Assembly (NCBI RefSeq): GCF_000308775.1
Contig: NZ_BAGJ01000039.1
Location: 1 to 36,966 of the forward strand
Origin: Nocardia testacea NBRC 100365
GTDB taxonomy: Bacteria > Actinomycetota > Actinomycetes > Mycobacteriales > Mycobacteriaceae
Direction: 5' to 3'
Length of the DNA: 36,966 nucleotides
Shown here: positions 1 to 8,159 of the stretch, in pieces
Numbering within the stretch: the first letter of the stretch is position 1
Layout of the letters: each line of letters starts with the position of its first letter
Notes under the pieces: model-generated
What the model saw: the letters and a program-made list of their open reading frames with translations, nothing else
The model's database searches: none
What the model was told of the DNA's origin: nothing
Position numbers and translations under genes: made by a program

Positions 1-767
1 GGGGGGGCAGGTTGCCGCGGCCGCTGGTCTTCACCAGTTCGATCCGGTGGGCGGACGAATACGAATGGGAGCTCTCGAAGATCGCCCGGGATCTCCGGGC
101 CCGCTACCACGGTGAACTGGACGCGTTCGGCGTCGCGCTGGCCAAACCCGATGTTTTCGTCAGCCTGCAGGCATTCGGCGGCGACGGAGATTTCGACAAC
201 CCACGGATGCGTACCCGGGTCCATGCCTGCCGGCAGCGGGCACGGGGTTTCGTGATCACCCAGCGGCCCGGCGAAACGGTCCACCACGCGGCCGGGTTCG
301 ATATCGTCGAATGCGATCCACGTGCGCTGGGCGATATCGTGCTGTCGCGGATACCGTTCGCGCGGGCCGGGCGATTGCCCGCCACCGCGATTCCCGATAC
401 ACGACGAGACCCCAGATTCGAGCCCGGATACAGCACATCCGGATCGATGATCTCCGATTACGACGAGGACGAGAACGAGGACGCCGGCAGCGAATACGAT
501 CGCGCCCTGTCCTTTCTGCGGACGTCCGCGGTACGCAGCGGGGCCATCCGGGTGGTTCAGGGTCGTTCGAAGTACGGTCCGCGCGGCCGGATCGAGATGG
601 GCATGCTGTGGCGCGATGTCGAGGGCGACGGCCGGTACGCGATCCCCATGCACCGAACGGCACCGTCCGCGCGGGGAATGGGCACGGAGGATCTGACCGA
701 ATGGATCGATGAGCAGGTGGACCTGGTGGTGGCCCGGCTCGACCGGAACATGGAAATCGAGGAATGA
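1..767 (+). CDS. EspG-family ESX secretion-associated protein (5' end cut off)
   Basis: This is the 3' part of a gene that enters from outside the window. The frame is open from base 3, and the residues before the first possible TTG (base 12) still align with the next gene (GGRLPRP against LGGLPRP), so the true start lies upstream. The conserved block [13 protein letters not shown], followed by GFDIVECDP, is shared with the downstream paralogue, as is the C-terminal 'GRIEMGMLWRDVEGDGRY' segment. EspG proteins are cytosolic chaperones that bind PE/PPE-type substrates of type VII secretion systems. An acidic stretch (DYDEDENEDAGSEYD, mid-protein) is absent from the paralogue. The stop is 6 bases before the next start, so the two are very probably one operon. 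Family assignment is by overall pattern; the substrate is unknown. Confidence 0.75.
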   Translation, partial: GGRLPRPLVFTSSIRWADEYEWELSKIARDLRARYHGELDAFGVALAKPDVFVSLQAFGGDGDFDNPRMRTRVHACRQRARGFVITQRPGETVHHAAGFDIVECDPRALGDIVLSRIPFARAGRLPATAIPDTRRDPRFEPGYSTSGSMISDYDEDENEDAGSEYDRALSFLRTSAVRSGAIRVVQGRSKYGPRGRIEMGMLWRDVEGDGRYAIPMHRTAPSARGMGTEDLTEWIDEQVDLVVARLDRNMEIEE

Positions 768-773
768 CCCCCT

Positions 774-1520
774 GTGCCCGAACCGATCGTCTACCGCTGG
801 CAGCTCACCGGCCTGCAGTTCAAGGTGCTGTGCGACGACCTACGTCTCGGCGGCCTGCCGCGTCCGTTCACCTTCACCAGTGACACCAGGTTCGCCGACG
901 ACTACGAACGCGAGCGCGACGAGGTACGGGCGGGCCTGCGCGAGGTGACCGATCCGCGGTTCGACGCGATGGTCCGGGCGCTCACCAGGCCCGACATCAT
1001 GGTCCTGGCGAATCTGTGGAACGAACGGCACCATACCGATCCGCGGCAATGTATCCGGGTGCACGCGGTTCGTCGTGACGATCGAGGTTATGTGATCACC
1101 CAGCGACCGGGCGAGACCGTGGCCCATTCGGGCGGCTTCGATATCGCCGAATGCGATCCCGCGGACCTGGCGCGGACGGTGGTCGGCTTGTTTCCCGAAG
1201 TCGGCGCGGGCCGCGATCCGGAGTCGGTGTCGGCCGGGCTCACCGTCGCGGGCCCGAGCCCGGATTCCCGCGCGTTCCGGCCCTCCGGCTCGCCATCGGT
1301 CCCGTCCGGCCCGGATGCCGGGGTCCTGAAAGTGATCCAGGGGCGCCTGGGTTTCCGGGAGCGCGGAATGATCCACGTGGGTCTGATCTGGCGAGATATA
1401 CCGGGGGACGGCCGGTACGTGATGGGTGCGGACGCGGAACCTGCCGGTATGGACGGCACCGCGATGAGTGACTGGATCGACGCGCGAATGGCGGAGATCA
1501 TGGTCCGTCTGCAGACGTGA
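774..1520 (+). CDS. EspG-family ESX secretion-associated protein
   Basis: A 248-residue protein with the usual EspG layout. The N-terminal '[15 protein letters not shown]' strand-helix is followed by [14 protein letters not shown], the central [13 protein letters not shown]...GFDIAECDP block and a C-terminal '[19 protein letters not shown]' strand pair. GTG at 774 gives the full N-terminal domain and lies 6 bases after the previous stop. Family members hold PE/PPE-like heterodimers soluble in the cytosol and deliver them to an ESX secretion machine. It is a clear tandem paralogue of the gene before it; the linker (about residues 145-185, Pro/Ser/Gly-rich) differs most. No PE, PPE, EsxA/B or EccC gene is visible here, so the partner substrate may lie upstream or elsewhere. 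Confidence 0.78.
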   Translation: MPEPIVYRWQLTGLQFKVLCDDLRLGGLPRPFTFTSDTRFADDYERERDEVRAGLREVTDPRFDAMVRALTRPDIMVLANLWNERHHTDPRQCIRVHAVRRDDRGYVITQRPGETVAHSGGFDIAECDPADLARTVVGLFPEVGAGRDPESVSAGLTVAGPSPDSRAFRPSGSPSVPSGPDAGVLKVIQGRLGFRERGMIHVGLIWRDIPGDGRYVMGADAEPAGMDGTAMSDWIDARMAEIMVRLQT

Positions 1521-1559
1521 TCGCCGCCCCAGCCGTCGTGTCCCGCCCTCGAGCCGTGT

Positions 1560-1588
1560 CGATACCGCCCGTCGGGCGCGCGGTATCG
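1560..1588. promoter_or_regulatory. 9-bp inverted repeat upstream of the enoyl-CoA hydratase
   Basis: CGATACCGC (1560-1568) and GCGGTATCG (1580-1588) are perfect complements around an 11-base centre. The dyad lies in the 107-base gap between the EspG pair and the hydratase, 39 bases before its GTG. It could be an operator or a weak terminator of the EspG pair; no T-run follows, which favours an operator. Confidence 0.4.
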
Positions 1589-1627
1589 TCACCGATGTTC
1601 ATGACCTTTCGAGCCAGAGGATGCGCC

Positions 1628-2404
1628 GTGACCGACTTCGAGACGATTCTGCTGGAGCGCAAGGATGGGGTCGCCCTCATCACGCTGAACCGGCCCAAGG
1701 CGCTGAACGCGCTGAACGCGCAGGTCCTCGACGATGTGATCGCCGCGCTCGACGAGGTCGAACGCGACGACGAGATCGGCGCCGTGGTGATCACCGGTTC
1801 CGATCGGGCCTTCGCCGCCGGCGCGGATATCAAGGAGATGCAGCCGAAGTCCTATATGGACATGTTCATGGACGACTATTTCGCCCGCTGGGAACGGCTG
1901 GCCCAGTTCCGTAAGCCGACCATCGCGGCGGTCGCCGGTTATGCGCTGGGCGGCGGCTGTGAGCTCGCCATGATCTGCGACATCCTGATCGCGGCGGATA
2001 CCGCCAAGTTCGGCCAGCCCGAGATCAAGCTGGGTGTTATCCCCGGTATCGGCGGGTCGCAGCGGCTGACCCGGGCGATCGGTAAGGCCAAGGCCATGGA
2101 CTTGGTGCTGACCGGCCGGAATATGGACGTCGACGAGGCCGAGCGGGCGGGGCTGGTGTCCCGAGTGGTTCCGGCGGCGGAACTCCTCGACACCGCCCTC
2201 GAGGTGGCGGCCACCATCGCGTCCATGTCGCTGCCGGTGGCCATGATCGCCAAGGAAGCGGTGAACCGGTCGTTCGAGACCACCCTGAGCGAGGGCCTGC
2301 GCTTCGAGCGGCGTGTCTTCCATTCGCTGTTCGCGACCGCGGACCAGTCCGAGGGGATGGCGGCATTCGTGGACAAGCGGCCCGCCAATTTCACCAACCG
2401 CTGA
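1628..2404 (+). CDS. echA8: Enoyl-CoA hydratase (EchA8 type)
   Basis: A 258-residue crotonase that hydrates trans-2-enoyl-CoA to 3-hydroxyacyl-CoA in fatty-acid beta-oxidation. The oxyanion-hole segment AAGADIKEM (~residues 61-69) and both catalytic glutamates are present, in GGGCELAM (~111) and GQPEIKLG (~131), followed by GIGGSQRL. The N-terminus '[22 protein letters not shown]' and the C-terminus '[13 protein letters not shown]' match mycobacterial EchA8 closely. I chose the GTG at 1628 because AGAGG lies 7 bases upstream and it gives the family's normal length; the open frame extends further upstream but would add unrelated residues. It is convergent with the following minus-strand gene, with only 26 bases between the stops. 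Confidence 0.9.
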   Translation: MTDFETILLERKDGVALITLNRPKALNALNAQVLDDVIAALDEVERDDEIGAVVITGSDRAFAAGADIKEMQPKSYMDMFMDDYFARWERLAQFRKPTIAAVAGYALGGGCELAMICDILIAADTAKFGQPEIKLGVIPGIGGSQRLTRAIGKAKAMDLVLTGRNMDVDEAERAGLVSRVVPAAELLDTALEVAATIASMSLPVAMIAKEAVNRSFETTLSEGLRFERRVFHSLFATADQSEGMAAFVDKRPANFTNR

Positions 2405-2430
2405 TCGTCGGTGCGCGGCCCGGGCCCGGT

Positions 2431-3483
2431 TCAGGGTGCGGGCGGCGCGTCCAGGATGTCGGTGGGAACGTAGTTGCTCCGGGTGGGTTGCGCGGCGCCG
2501 TTCTGCGCCGTGAGCAGTCCGGCCACGGTCGCGCCCAGCCCGATCGTCACCGCGGCGGCCGCATAGACCTTGCGCCGTCCGACGACGGGCGGGGCCAGTG
2601 GCACCACCTGCCCGCCCGCCCGGATATGAGCGGTGCGGATACCGGCGGCGGGCCGTTCGGCGGCGAACAGCAGGGCACCGCGCGCCGAGACGTACTCCGG
2701 TTCGGAATCGCACACCACCGGCAGGTCCAGTAACTCGCTCAGCCGGGTGCGCAGGGCCGGATTGCGGGCGCATCCGCCCAGCAGGGCCACCGCGTCCGGC
2801 GCCGCCTCCGTCTGCTCGGCCACGCGGTGCACCAGCGTCGCGGCCGACTGCACCGCGTCCGCGCAGAGTTCGGCCAGGTCACTTCGGGTGATCACCGCGC
2901 GTTCGGCGGTATCGGGGTCGGCCGCGGTCACCACGCGAGCGCTGCTCAGCGCCTCCCGGTAACGCCGGGCCGCCGTTTCGTCGGTGTACACACCGGCCGA
3001 ATCCAGCCATTCGCAGAGCAGTTCGTTGTAGCCGTCGCCGCCCAGCCCCGGGCAGTGGGCGCCGGCCAGTACGGTATCGGTCCGGCAGTCGATCTGGGTC
3101 AGCGTCAGACCGGACGAGCCCAGGTCGAACAGGCAGACCACTCCGGTCGTCGGCAGTTTCTCGGTGAACCTGAGGTAGCGCAACTGCGCCAGCGGTTCGT
3201 CCACCAGGGTGACGCGGCCGGTGCCGAGGGCATCGCCCACCACTTCGGCCTGCTCGCGGTTGTGGCAGGTTACGGCGGTGCCGGTGATGTACTCGTCACG
3301 CCTGCCGGCGGCGCCGTACATGCGGCGGATCGCGATGAGGACCGGCTCGGCCACCGAGGCGCGGGCCGGGCGGGGGATATGGCACCGATCGATCGGCGGC
3401 AGGTGCGGTCGATCCGAATGGGTGAGTACCGCACGCGCACCTGAGGCGCCTACTGATACCCCGAGAACCAGCACCATAAACAT
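2431..3483 (-). CDS. Hsp70/actin-fold ATPase-like protein with C-terminal membrane anchor
   Basis: About 350 residues. The N-terminal VLGVSVGASGARAV resembles the phosphate-1 loop of the actin/Hsp70 ATPase fold. FDLGSSGLTLTQID (~110 residues in) is a phosphate-2 loop, and LLGGCARNPALRTRLSELL is the adenosine-binding loop. A C-terminal hydrophobic helix (VYAAAAVTIGLGATVAGLL, near residue 315) is followed by a short tail with PPAP. There is no DnaK substrate-binding domain, so this is not a classic chaperone. Such actinobacterial proteins are usually called 'Hsp70 family protein' and their role is unknown. ATG at 3483, ATG at 3477 and GTG at 3522 are all possible starts with no convincing RBS; I used 3483. 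It follows the MarR gene on the same strand after about 160 bases. Confidence 0.65.
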   Translation of the reverse strand: MFMVLVLGVSVGASGARAVLTHSDRPHLPPIDRCHIPRPARASVAEPVLIAIRRMYGAAGRRDEYITGTAVTCHNREQAEVVGDALGTGRVTLVDEPLAQLRYLRFTEKLPTTGVVCLFDLGSSGLTLTQIDCRTDTVLAGAHCPGLGGDGYNELLCEWLDSAGVYTDETAARRYREALSSARVVTAADPDTAERAVITRSDLAELCADAVQSAATLVHRVAEQTEAAPDAVALLGGCARNPALRTRLSELLDLPVVCDSEPEYVSARGALLFAAERPAAGIRTAHIRAGGQVVPLAPPVVGRRKVYAAAAVTIGLGATVAGLLTAQNGAAQPTRSNYVPTDILDAPPAP

Positions 3484-3646
3484 ATGGTGCGCCGCGGGTC
3501 GGTTGTTGCCAAGCCGAACCACCGAGAAATTTGCTGAACGGGTGCCCGGCCGTCATGTGTTCGCTGCCCGGCCGGTCCGGCAAACATTCGATTCGACCTG
3601 TTCCGGGCCGGGTTTGCTGTGACCGCCCGGCGCGTCCGGGATACGG

Positions 3647-4201
3647 TCAGGGTTCGGCCCAGCGGGCCGGTTCCTCGCCGGTATCGAAGTCTCCTGCGGT
3701 GTGGCGGAACTCGGCGAGCAACTGCAGCAGCGTCCGCAACCGGTCGGGCGGCAGCTCCGGCCGCGCGAATACGCGCTCGTTCAGGTATTCGGTGGCCTCG
3801 GCGACGAGAGCCCTTCCAGCGTCGGTGATCTCGATCAGTGTGGCCCGCCGGTCGTTGGGATGCGGGACCCGGTTCACCAGCCCCGCCGCCTCCAGCCGAT
3901 CCACCGAATTGGTGACACTGGTCGGGTGTACCTGCAATCGGGCGCTGGCCACCGCCATCGGCAGCGCGCCGGTGGCGCTGAAGTTCAGCAGCTGCAGCAA
4001 TTCGTACCGTGAGAAGGTCAGGCCGGTCGGGCGCAGCGCTTCGTCGACCCGGGCCATGACGATCTGCTGGGCGCGGACCAGAGAGGTCACCGCGGCCATC
4101 CCGTCGGCGACCGCACCCCATCCGTGGCCGACCCATTGGCGGTGGGCCTCCTGGATCGGGTCGAGGGGTAGCGGGCGGGGGCGAGACATGTGTTCGATCA
4201 T
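3647..4201 (-). CDS. MarR-family transcriptional regulator
   Basis: A 184-residue winged-helix repressor or activator. The core is 'TFSRYELLQLLNFSATGALPM', then the recognition helix 'VHPTSVTNSVDRLEAAGLVNR' and the wing PNDRRATLIEITDAG, all diagnostic for MarR. Such proteins are usually dimers that bind a palindrome near their own gene and respond to small phenolic or lipophilic ligands. I used the ATG at 4201; a second ATG at 4189 (protein starting MSRPRPLPLDP) is equally possible, and longer in-frame extensions have unlikely composition. Upstream lie GC-rich dyads that could be its own operator. The Hsp70-like gene downstream is on the same strand and might be under its control. Confidence 0.85.
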   Translation of the reverse strand: MIEHMSRPRPLPLDPIQEAHRQWVGHGWGAVADGMAAVTSLVRAQQIVMARVDEALRPTGLTFSRYELLQLLNFSATGALPMAVASARLQVHPTSVTNSVDRLEAAGLVNRVPHPNDRRATLIEITDAGRALVAEATEYLNERVFARPELPPDRLRTLLQLLAEFRHTAGDFDTGEEPARWAEP

Positions 4202-4241
4202 TGCACGGCACCGCGCGGATGAGCCGCGTCGTGGGCGCCCC

Positions 4242-4285
4242 CCGGTGGCGGGTGTCACCCGCGCAGCCGGTGGCGCCGCCACCGG
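4242..4285. promoter_or_regulatory. Cluster of perfect dyads upstream of the MarR gene
   Basis: GCGGGTG-T-CACCCGC (4248-4262) and CCGGTGGCG-C-CGCCACCGG (4267-4285) are adjacent perfect dyads, and CCGGTGGCG also occurs directly at 4242-4250. They lie 40-85 bases upstream of the MarR start, which fits an autoregulatory operator. GC-rich DNA makes such dyads by chance more often, so confidence is limited. Confidence 0.35.
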
Positions 4286-4367
4286 TCCCGCCGCTGTCAC
4301 CGGTTGCGATCCGGCTGAGCGCAACTGTGTGCCGCGCGGCCGTGGCGAGCCATGATCATCGAGTCAC

Positions 4368-4439
4368 GCGGGCGTGGCTGAGTGGTTCAGGCAACGGTCT
4401 GCAAAGCCGTTTACGCGGGTTCGATTCCCGCCGCTCGCT
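4368..4439 (+). tRNA. tRNA-Cys (anticodon GCA)
   Basis: The acceptor stem is GCGGGCG (4368-4374) with CGCTCGC (4432-4438), with one G-U pair. The D stem is GCT/GGC. The anticodon stem is ACGGT/GCCGT around loop CTGCAAA, with anticodon GCA at 4401-4403 by loop position. The T stem is GCGGG/CCCGC with loop TTCGATT. The discriminator base is T (4439), the identity base expected for cysteine tRNAs. CCA is not encoded. Confidence 0.95.
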
Positions 4440-4459
4440 CTATGGTCAGGGATGTTTTC

Positions 4460-4517
4460 GGAGGTCGGAACCGGAATTCGCCTCGAGCGGTCCGCGGCGA
4501 TTCCGGCACCGGCCTCC
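4460..4517. terminator. Imperfect hairpin between tRNA-Cys and the convergent phosphoesterase gene
   Basis: GGAGGTCGG..CCGGAAT (4460-4477) pairs with ATTCCGG..CCGGCCTCC (4500-4517), with one G-U pair and a two-base internal mismatch. It lies between converging transcription units and could end either. No clear T-run follows on either strand. Confidence 0.45.
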
Positions 4518-4567
4518 ATCCCACCCGGTTCTTGCGGGACAGCGGCAGGTGACCGTATCCGGGACCG

Positions 4568-5986
4568 TCAGGTGAGTCCCGAGAAATCGCGCAGCACAAC
4601 GTGATTGCGGTCGGCGAAGGTGCCGAGTGTGTACTCGGGGAGCAGTCCGAAGTATTCGGCGCGGGTCAGGGTGCTCCAGCGCCGGGATTCCGGGGTGCGG
4701 GTCTTGTAGAAGTTCACCGTGTAGCCACCTTCGTAGATCCGCAGCAGGCTGTATCCGCCCGGGTACTCCTTGATCGCGCCGACCTCCAGGAATTCCACCG
4801 CGCAGGCGGTATCCGGCCGGGTGCGGCGGGTGCGGTGGGTGTGGCCGCTGTGCTGCAGGAAGACCCCCGGCGCGCGCTCGTACAACCGCTGCAACCGCAG
4901 CGCGGTATCGCGGTCGAGTACGAAACCGGGACCGGCCGTATTGGTGAGCCCCGCCTCCACGGTGACCGGATGATGACCGAAAACCACAGTGGGACGGTCG
5001 GGTTCGGCGCGCAGCAGTTCGGTGACCCGGTCGAACTGCGCGGTGTCGAGTACCCCGCCCGCGCCGTCCAGCGCGCTGGTGTCCAGGCCGAGGATGCGCA
5101 GTCCGCCGAGTTCGTGTTCGACCACCTGCTGCCGGGGCCCGAAAACCTCGCTCCAGCAATCACGATGGTCCGTCGCGCCGGGCACCACGGGGCAGTCCGC
5201 GTATTCTGCGCCCGGGTGCGGGCGGTCGTGGTTGCCGCGTACGGCGAGGTAATCCTGACCGTCGATGCCCCAGTGGTCCAGCCGGTCGCGCACCGCGCGC
5301 ACCTGCGCGGGTGTGGCCTCCGCGGTCAGGTCACCGGCCAGCAGGAGCAGGTCCGCGCCGCGATCGGGGCGGCGCAGATCGCCGAGGACGGCGTCGAACA
5401 TGACCTCCGGATAGGGCGGTAGCCCCGGTTCCTGGCGTATCCCCGGTGGTAGCCCGCCCGCCACCAGGCCGCTCACCGTCTCCCCGTAGTGGGCGTCATT
5501 GGCGAGCGCCAGGGTGCGCAGCAGCCGTCCCGGCGGCGGCACCGCGGTAGTGAACGTGGCGGTGGTTTCCGGGGTGCCGGGCGCGCCGGTGGCGACCGAG
5601 AGCGCGGGCGTCGCCCGCACACCGGCCGAGCGCGCCTCGAATCGGTAGGCGCGTCCTGGTTCGAGGCCGTCGATCTGCGCGTAGTGGAAGGGGGTGGGGC
5701 CCGCGGAAGCCCAGACCGGCCGGAGCGGGCGGGAACTGTCCGCCGGGCCGAGCAGTAGTTCGCCGTCGGTGGGCACCGGGATCGCGCTGCTCGGGTCGCG
5801 ACTGGTCCAGGTGAGCACGGCGACGGTATCGGTGACCGTGACGACTTCCAGGTCGGTCGCCAGCACCGGGCCGGGCGTCGGCTGCGCCCGGCCCACACCG
5901 GCGAATCCGGTGGCGGGCAACAGCGCCGCGAGGCCGAGTGCGCCCAGTACGGTGCGACGCGAGGGCCCGCAGCAGCTCACCGGCAC
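4568..5986 (-). CDS. Tat-exported calcineurin-like metallophosphoesterase
   Basis: 472 residues. The N-terminus has a twin-arginine signal (SRRTVLGALGLAALLPATGFA, residues ~9-29). A fibronectin-III-like domain follows (~40-150, with WTSRDP and 'YAQIDGLEPGRAYRFEAR'), as in purple-acid-type phosphatases. The metallophosphoesterase domain carries the metal-site motifs in order: NDAHYG, LAGDLT, RGNHDR, FGHHP and SGHTHR. The predicted role is hydrolysis of phosphate esters at the cell surface with a two-metal centre; the substrate is unknown. GTG at 5986 starts 10 bases after the stop of the small membrane protein gene, so the two are probably cotranscribed; a GTG two codons later is an alternative. 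Cys residues follow the start (SCCG) but no lipobox fits. Confidence 0.85.
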   Translation of the reverse strand: MPVSCCGPSRRTVLGALGLAALLPATGFAGVGRAQPTPGPVLATDLEVVTVTDTVAVLTWTSRDPSSAIPVPTDGELLLGPADSSRPLRPVWASAGPTPFHYAQIDGLEPGRAYRFEARSAGVRATPALSVATGAPGTPETTATFTTAVPPPGRLLRTLALANDAHYGETVSGLVAGGLPPGIRQEPGLPPYPEVMFDAVLGDLRRPDRGADLLLLAGDLTAEATPAQVRAVRDRLDHWGIDGQDYLAVRGNHDRPHPGAEYADCPVVPGATDHRDCWSEVFGPRQQVVEHELGGLRILGLDTSALDGAGGVLDTAQFDRVTELLRAEPDRPTVVFGHHPVTVEAGLTNTAGPGFVLDRDTALRLQRLYERAPGVFLQHSGHTHRTRRTRPDTACAVEFLEVGAIKEYPGGYSLLRIYEGGYTVNFYKTRTPESRRWSTLTRAEYFGLLPEYTLGTFADRNHVVLRDFSGLT

Positions 5987-5996
5987 CCGCCGTCGA

Positions 5997-6536
5997 TCAT
6001 TTCGGGTCGCTGTCGGAGGATGAGCAGACCCGCCATTCGCCGTCCTCTTTCACGAGGCTCTCCTCGGAACTGTCGTCCATCTGCTCGCCGTCGCCGGCGC
6101 CCGGCGCCGACAGGCCGAACTTGCCCTTGATCTCGGCCTTCGCGCGGTCACCGGATACGACGATATTGTCGACCGAGTCGATATCGACGGTGAATCCGAG
6201 CTTCTCGGCCTCGGACTTCTCCGAGTCGGACATGGCGTCGAATTCGTCCCGGTCGGCCTTACAGGCCAGCTGGGTGGCGGCCGTGAAACCGTCGTCGCCG
6301 AGCGTGCCGTAGAACTCGCGCAGCGCGGCCTCGACCTGTTGTTCGTCGGAGGACAGCGGTGTGCGTCCTTGCACGGTCAGCACCACCACGGCCGCGATGG
6401 CCGCGACGACCACGAGTACCGCCACTACCGCGCCCACGATGAGGCCGGTCCGACGCTTACGGGCCGGTCGCGGGTGGCCGGGCTCGGTACCGTCGGGCGG
6501 CTGCGGCCCGTTCGGATCTGCCGGTGGCTGGGTCAC
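5997..6536 (-). CDS. Single-pass membrane protein with NTF2-like (DUF4878-type) extracellular domain
   Basis: 179 residues. A cytosolic Pro-rich N-terminus (~1-25) is followed by a basic stop-transfer RKRR, one transmembrane helix (LIVGAVVAVLVVVAAIAAVV, ~32-52) and an outer domain with the 'EQQVEAALREFYGTLGDDGF' helix and a final EDGEWRVCSS strand, typical of small NTF2-like/DUF4878 proteins. Two cysteines (in 'TQLACKAD' and 'WRVCSS') could form a disulfide. The start is GTG at 6536 with GGAG 8-9 bases upstream. It is the first gene of a two-gene unit with the exported phosphoesterase. No enzymatic role is known; family members are often annotated as hypothetical lipoproteins or membrane proteins. 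Confidence 0.7.
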   Translation of the reverse strand: MTQPPADPNGPQPPDGTEPGHPRPARKRRTGLIVGAVVAVLVVVAAIAAVVVLTVQGRTPLSSDEQQVEAALREFYGTLGDDGFTAATQLACKADRDEFDAMSDSEKSEAEKLGFTVDIDSVDNIVVSGDRAKAEIKGKFGLSAPGAGDGEQMDDSSEESLVKEDGEWRVCSSSDSDPK

Positions 6537-6710
6537 AACGTTCTCCGTTCCCGGGGATTTTCCCGAACACTACGACACTCTCCACGGGATGTCCGGTCCG
6601 GCGGTCGCCGGGGTGTCCCCGGTGACGGCCGAGTACTCCGCGCGCGCAACGGTGTCGGTGCTCATACACTCCTTCCGGCAGGACCCGGAGAATACGTGGA
6701 GGTATGTGTG

Positions 6711-7742
6711 ATGACCGGTCGTGGTGTCCATCTGTGCGGCAGTGTGCCGCTCCCCGACGCCGAGGCGGTCTTCGCGCAGGTCGCCACCCGGCTGGGTGGG
6801 CACATCACCCGGATCCCCGACGGTGAGACCGGCGAACGCGACAACTGGGTGGTGTGGCAGCTCCCCCGGCTACAGGCCCACCCCGGTCTGGTCACCGTCC
6901 CGCCGCCGACTCCGGAGTACGGACCGGGCGAACGGGTACGGCCGGCTCCCGGAATCGACCCGGAAGCCATCGATTTCGGGCCGCTGGGTTACGCCCAGGC
7001 GGCGCGGGAATCCTGGCGGGTGTTCGAACAACTCCGCGAACAGGGCCTGGTCCGGTCCGGTGTTCGGTTCCAGGTGAGTCTGCCGACCCCGATCGCGGTG
7101 GTCGGTGCGTTCGTGGCCGGCCCCCAGGCGGAACTGGAAAACCGCTACGAGGCCGCGATCCTGGCCGAGCTGGATCAGATCACCGCGGCGATTCCGCACG
7201 AGGATCTGGCGATCCAATGGGACGCGGCTGTCGAATTCGCGCTCTTCGAGGGCGTTTTCCCGTGCTGGTTCGGTGACGACTATCCCGCCCGGCTGGGCGG
7301 GGTGATCGAGCGGCTGACCCGCCTCGGCGACTCGGTCCCCGCCGGGGTGGAGCTGGGGTACCACCTCTGCTACGGCGATTTCGGTCATCGGCATTTCGTC
7401 GAGCCCGCCGATACCTCGAAATTGGTCGATGTGGCTTCCGGGGTGGCCGTGGCGCTGAAGCGCCCGCTGAACTGGATCCATCTGCCCGTGCCCAAGGACC
7501 GCGCCGACGCCGCGTATTTCGCTCCGCTCGCCGGCCTCGCGACCGCCCCGGAAACCGATCTCTACCTGGGTCTGGTGCACGTATCCGACGGTTTCGAAGG
7601 CGCGCGCCGCCGGATCAAGGCCGCGGCGGCGTTCGTACCCGAGTTCGGTATCGCCACCGAATGCGGTCTGGGCCGCCGTCCGGCCGCCCAGATCCCGGAG
7701 TTGCTGGATCTGCACGCCCGTCTGGCGAATTCATTGGATTGA
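6711..7742 (+). CDS. MetE C-terminal-like (UROD/MetE superfamily) protein
   Basis: 343 residues, matching only the catalytic half of cobalamin-independent methionine synthase. The N-terminal GSVPLPD...RIPDGETGERDNWV resembles the substrate-entry loop of the family. His218 and Cys220 (YHLCYGD) and Cys318 (ATECGLGRR) sit where MetE has its zinc ligands, so a zinc-thiol methyltransferase-type reaction is plausible. It lacks the N-terminal half of MetE and is much shorter than the ~750-residue enzyme, so it should not be called MetE. ATG at 6711 has GGAGG 8 bases upstream; the frame is open further upstream but without a better start. A TACACT -10-like box is at 6665-6670. Substrate unknown. Confidence 0.7.
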   Translation: MTGRGVHLCGSVPLPDAEAVFAQVATRLGGHITRIPDGETGERDNWVVWQLPRLQAHPGLVTVPPPTPEYGPGERVRPAPGIDPEAIDFGPLGYAQAARESWRVFEQLREQGLVRSGVRFQVSLPTPIAVVGAFVAGPQAELENRYEAAILAELDQITAAIPHEDLAIQWDAAVEFALFEGVFPCWFGDDYPARLGGVIERLTRLGDSVPAGVELGYHLCYGDFGHRHFVEPADTSKLVDVASGVAVALKRPLNWIHLPVPKDRADAAYFAPLAGLATAPETDLYLGLVHVSDGFEGARRRIKAAAAFVPEFGIATECGLGRRPAAQIPELLDLHARLANSLD

Positions 7743-7757
7743 CCGGGGGCCGTCGGA

Positions 7758-7784
7758 CGGTCGGCCGGCAGCGTCCGGCCACCG
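7758..7784 (+). terminator. Hairpin after the MetE-like gene
   Basis: CGGT-C-GGCCGG (7758-7768) pairs with CCGGCCACCG (7775-7784), a 10-bp stem with one bulged C and a 6-base loop, starting 15 bases after the stop. There is no T-run, as is common for actinobacterial terminators. Confidence 0.45.
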
Positions 7785-8136
7785 GGCCGGCCGCGGACAT
7801 GATGCCGGGCGGCGAATGCGCGCCGGGGTGATACCGACGGATGCCCGGTAGCGGCCGGGTCCGGTCGCTCGCTGCCGCGGTTTCCGCGGGTCGCACCCTG
7901 CGCTCACGCATCGAGGACGGCGCTCACCCATGGGGCTGCGCGGTAACGAGGCCCGGGGGCAGAACTTCGAAACGCCGGTGCCCCGTCGTCATCCACCGGT
8001 GGGTGAGTGGATCGCGCGCGCCGGTGGCAGCGCGACGGGCGTCGGCGAGCCGGCGGCCACCGACAGTCGCGCGGCGCTCGGTGCGCCCGGTGCGGCTCGG
8101 CATGTGCGAGATCGGTGTCCGGAATCGGCAAAACCG
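7785..8136. other. Stretch without a recognisable gene
   Basis: About 350 bases between the MetE-like gene and the twin operators. Open frames exist on both strands but have Arg/Pro/Ala-rich shadow composition, no RBS and no recognisable motif. I see no tRNA, regulator gene or repeat here. Confidence 0.5.
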
Positions 8137-8159
8137 ATCGTCAACCCAAGGTTGACGAT
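8137..8159. promoter_or_regulatory. Operator 1 upstream of FAD monooxygenase (perfect palindrome)
   Basis: ATCGTCAAC (8137-8145), 5 bases, GTTGACGAT (8151-8159): perfect 9-bp arms. The right arm contains a TTGACG -35-like box. The arms are identical to those of operator 2, 30 bp downstream centre to centre, which puts both on the same face of the helix. The TetR/MarR type of spacing suggests a dimeric repressor. Confidence 0.8.
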
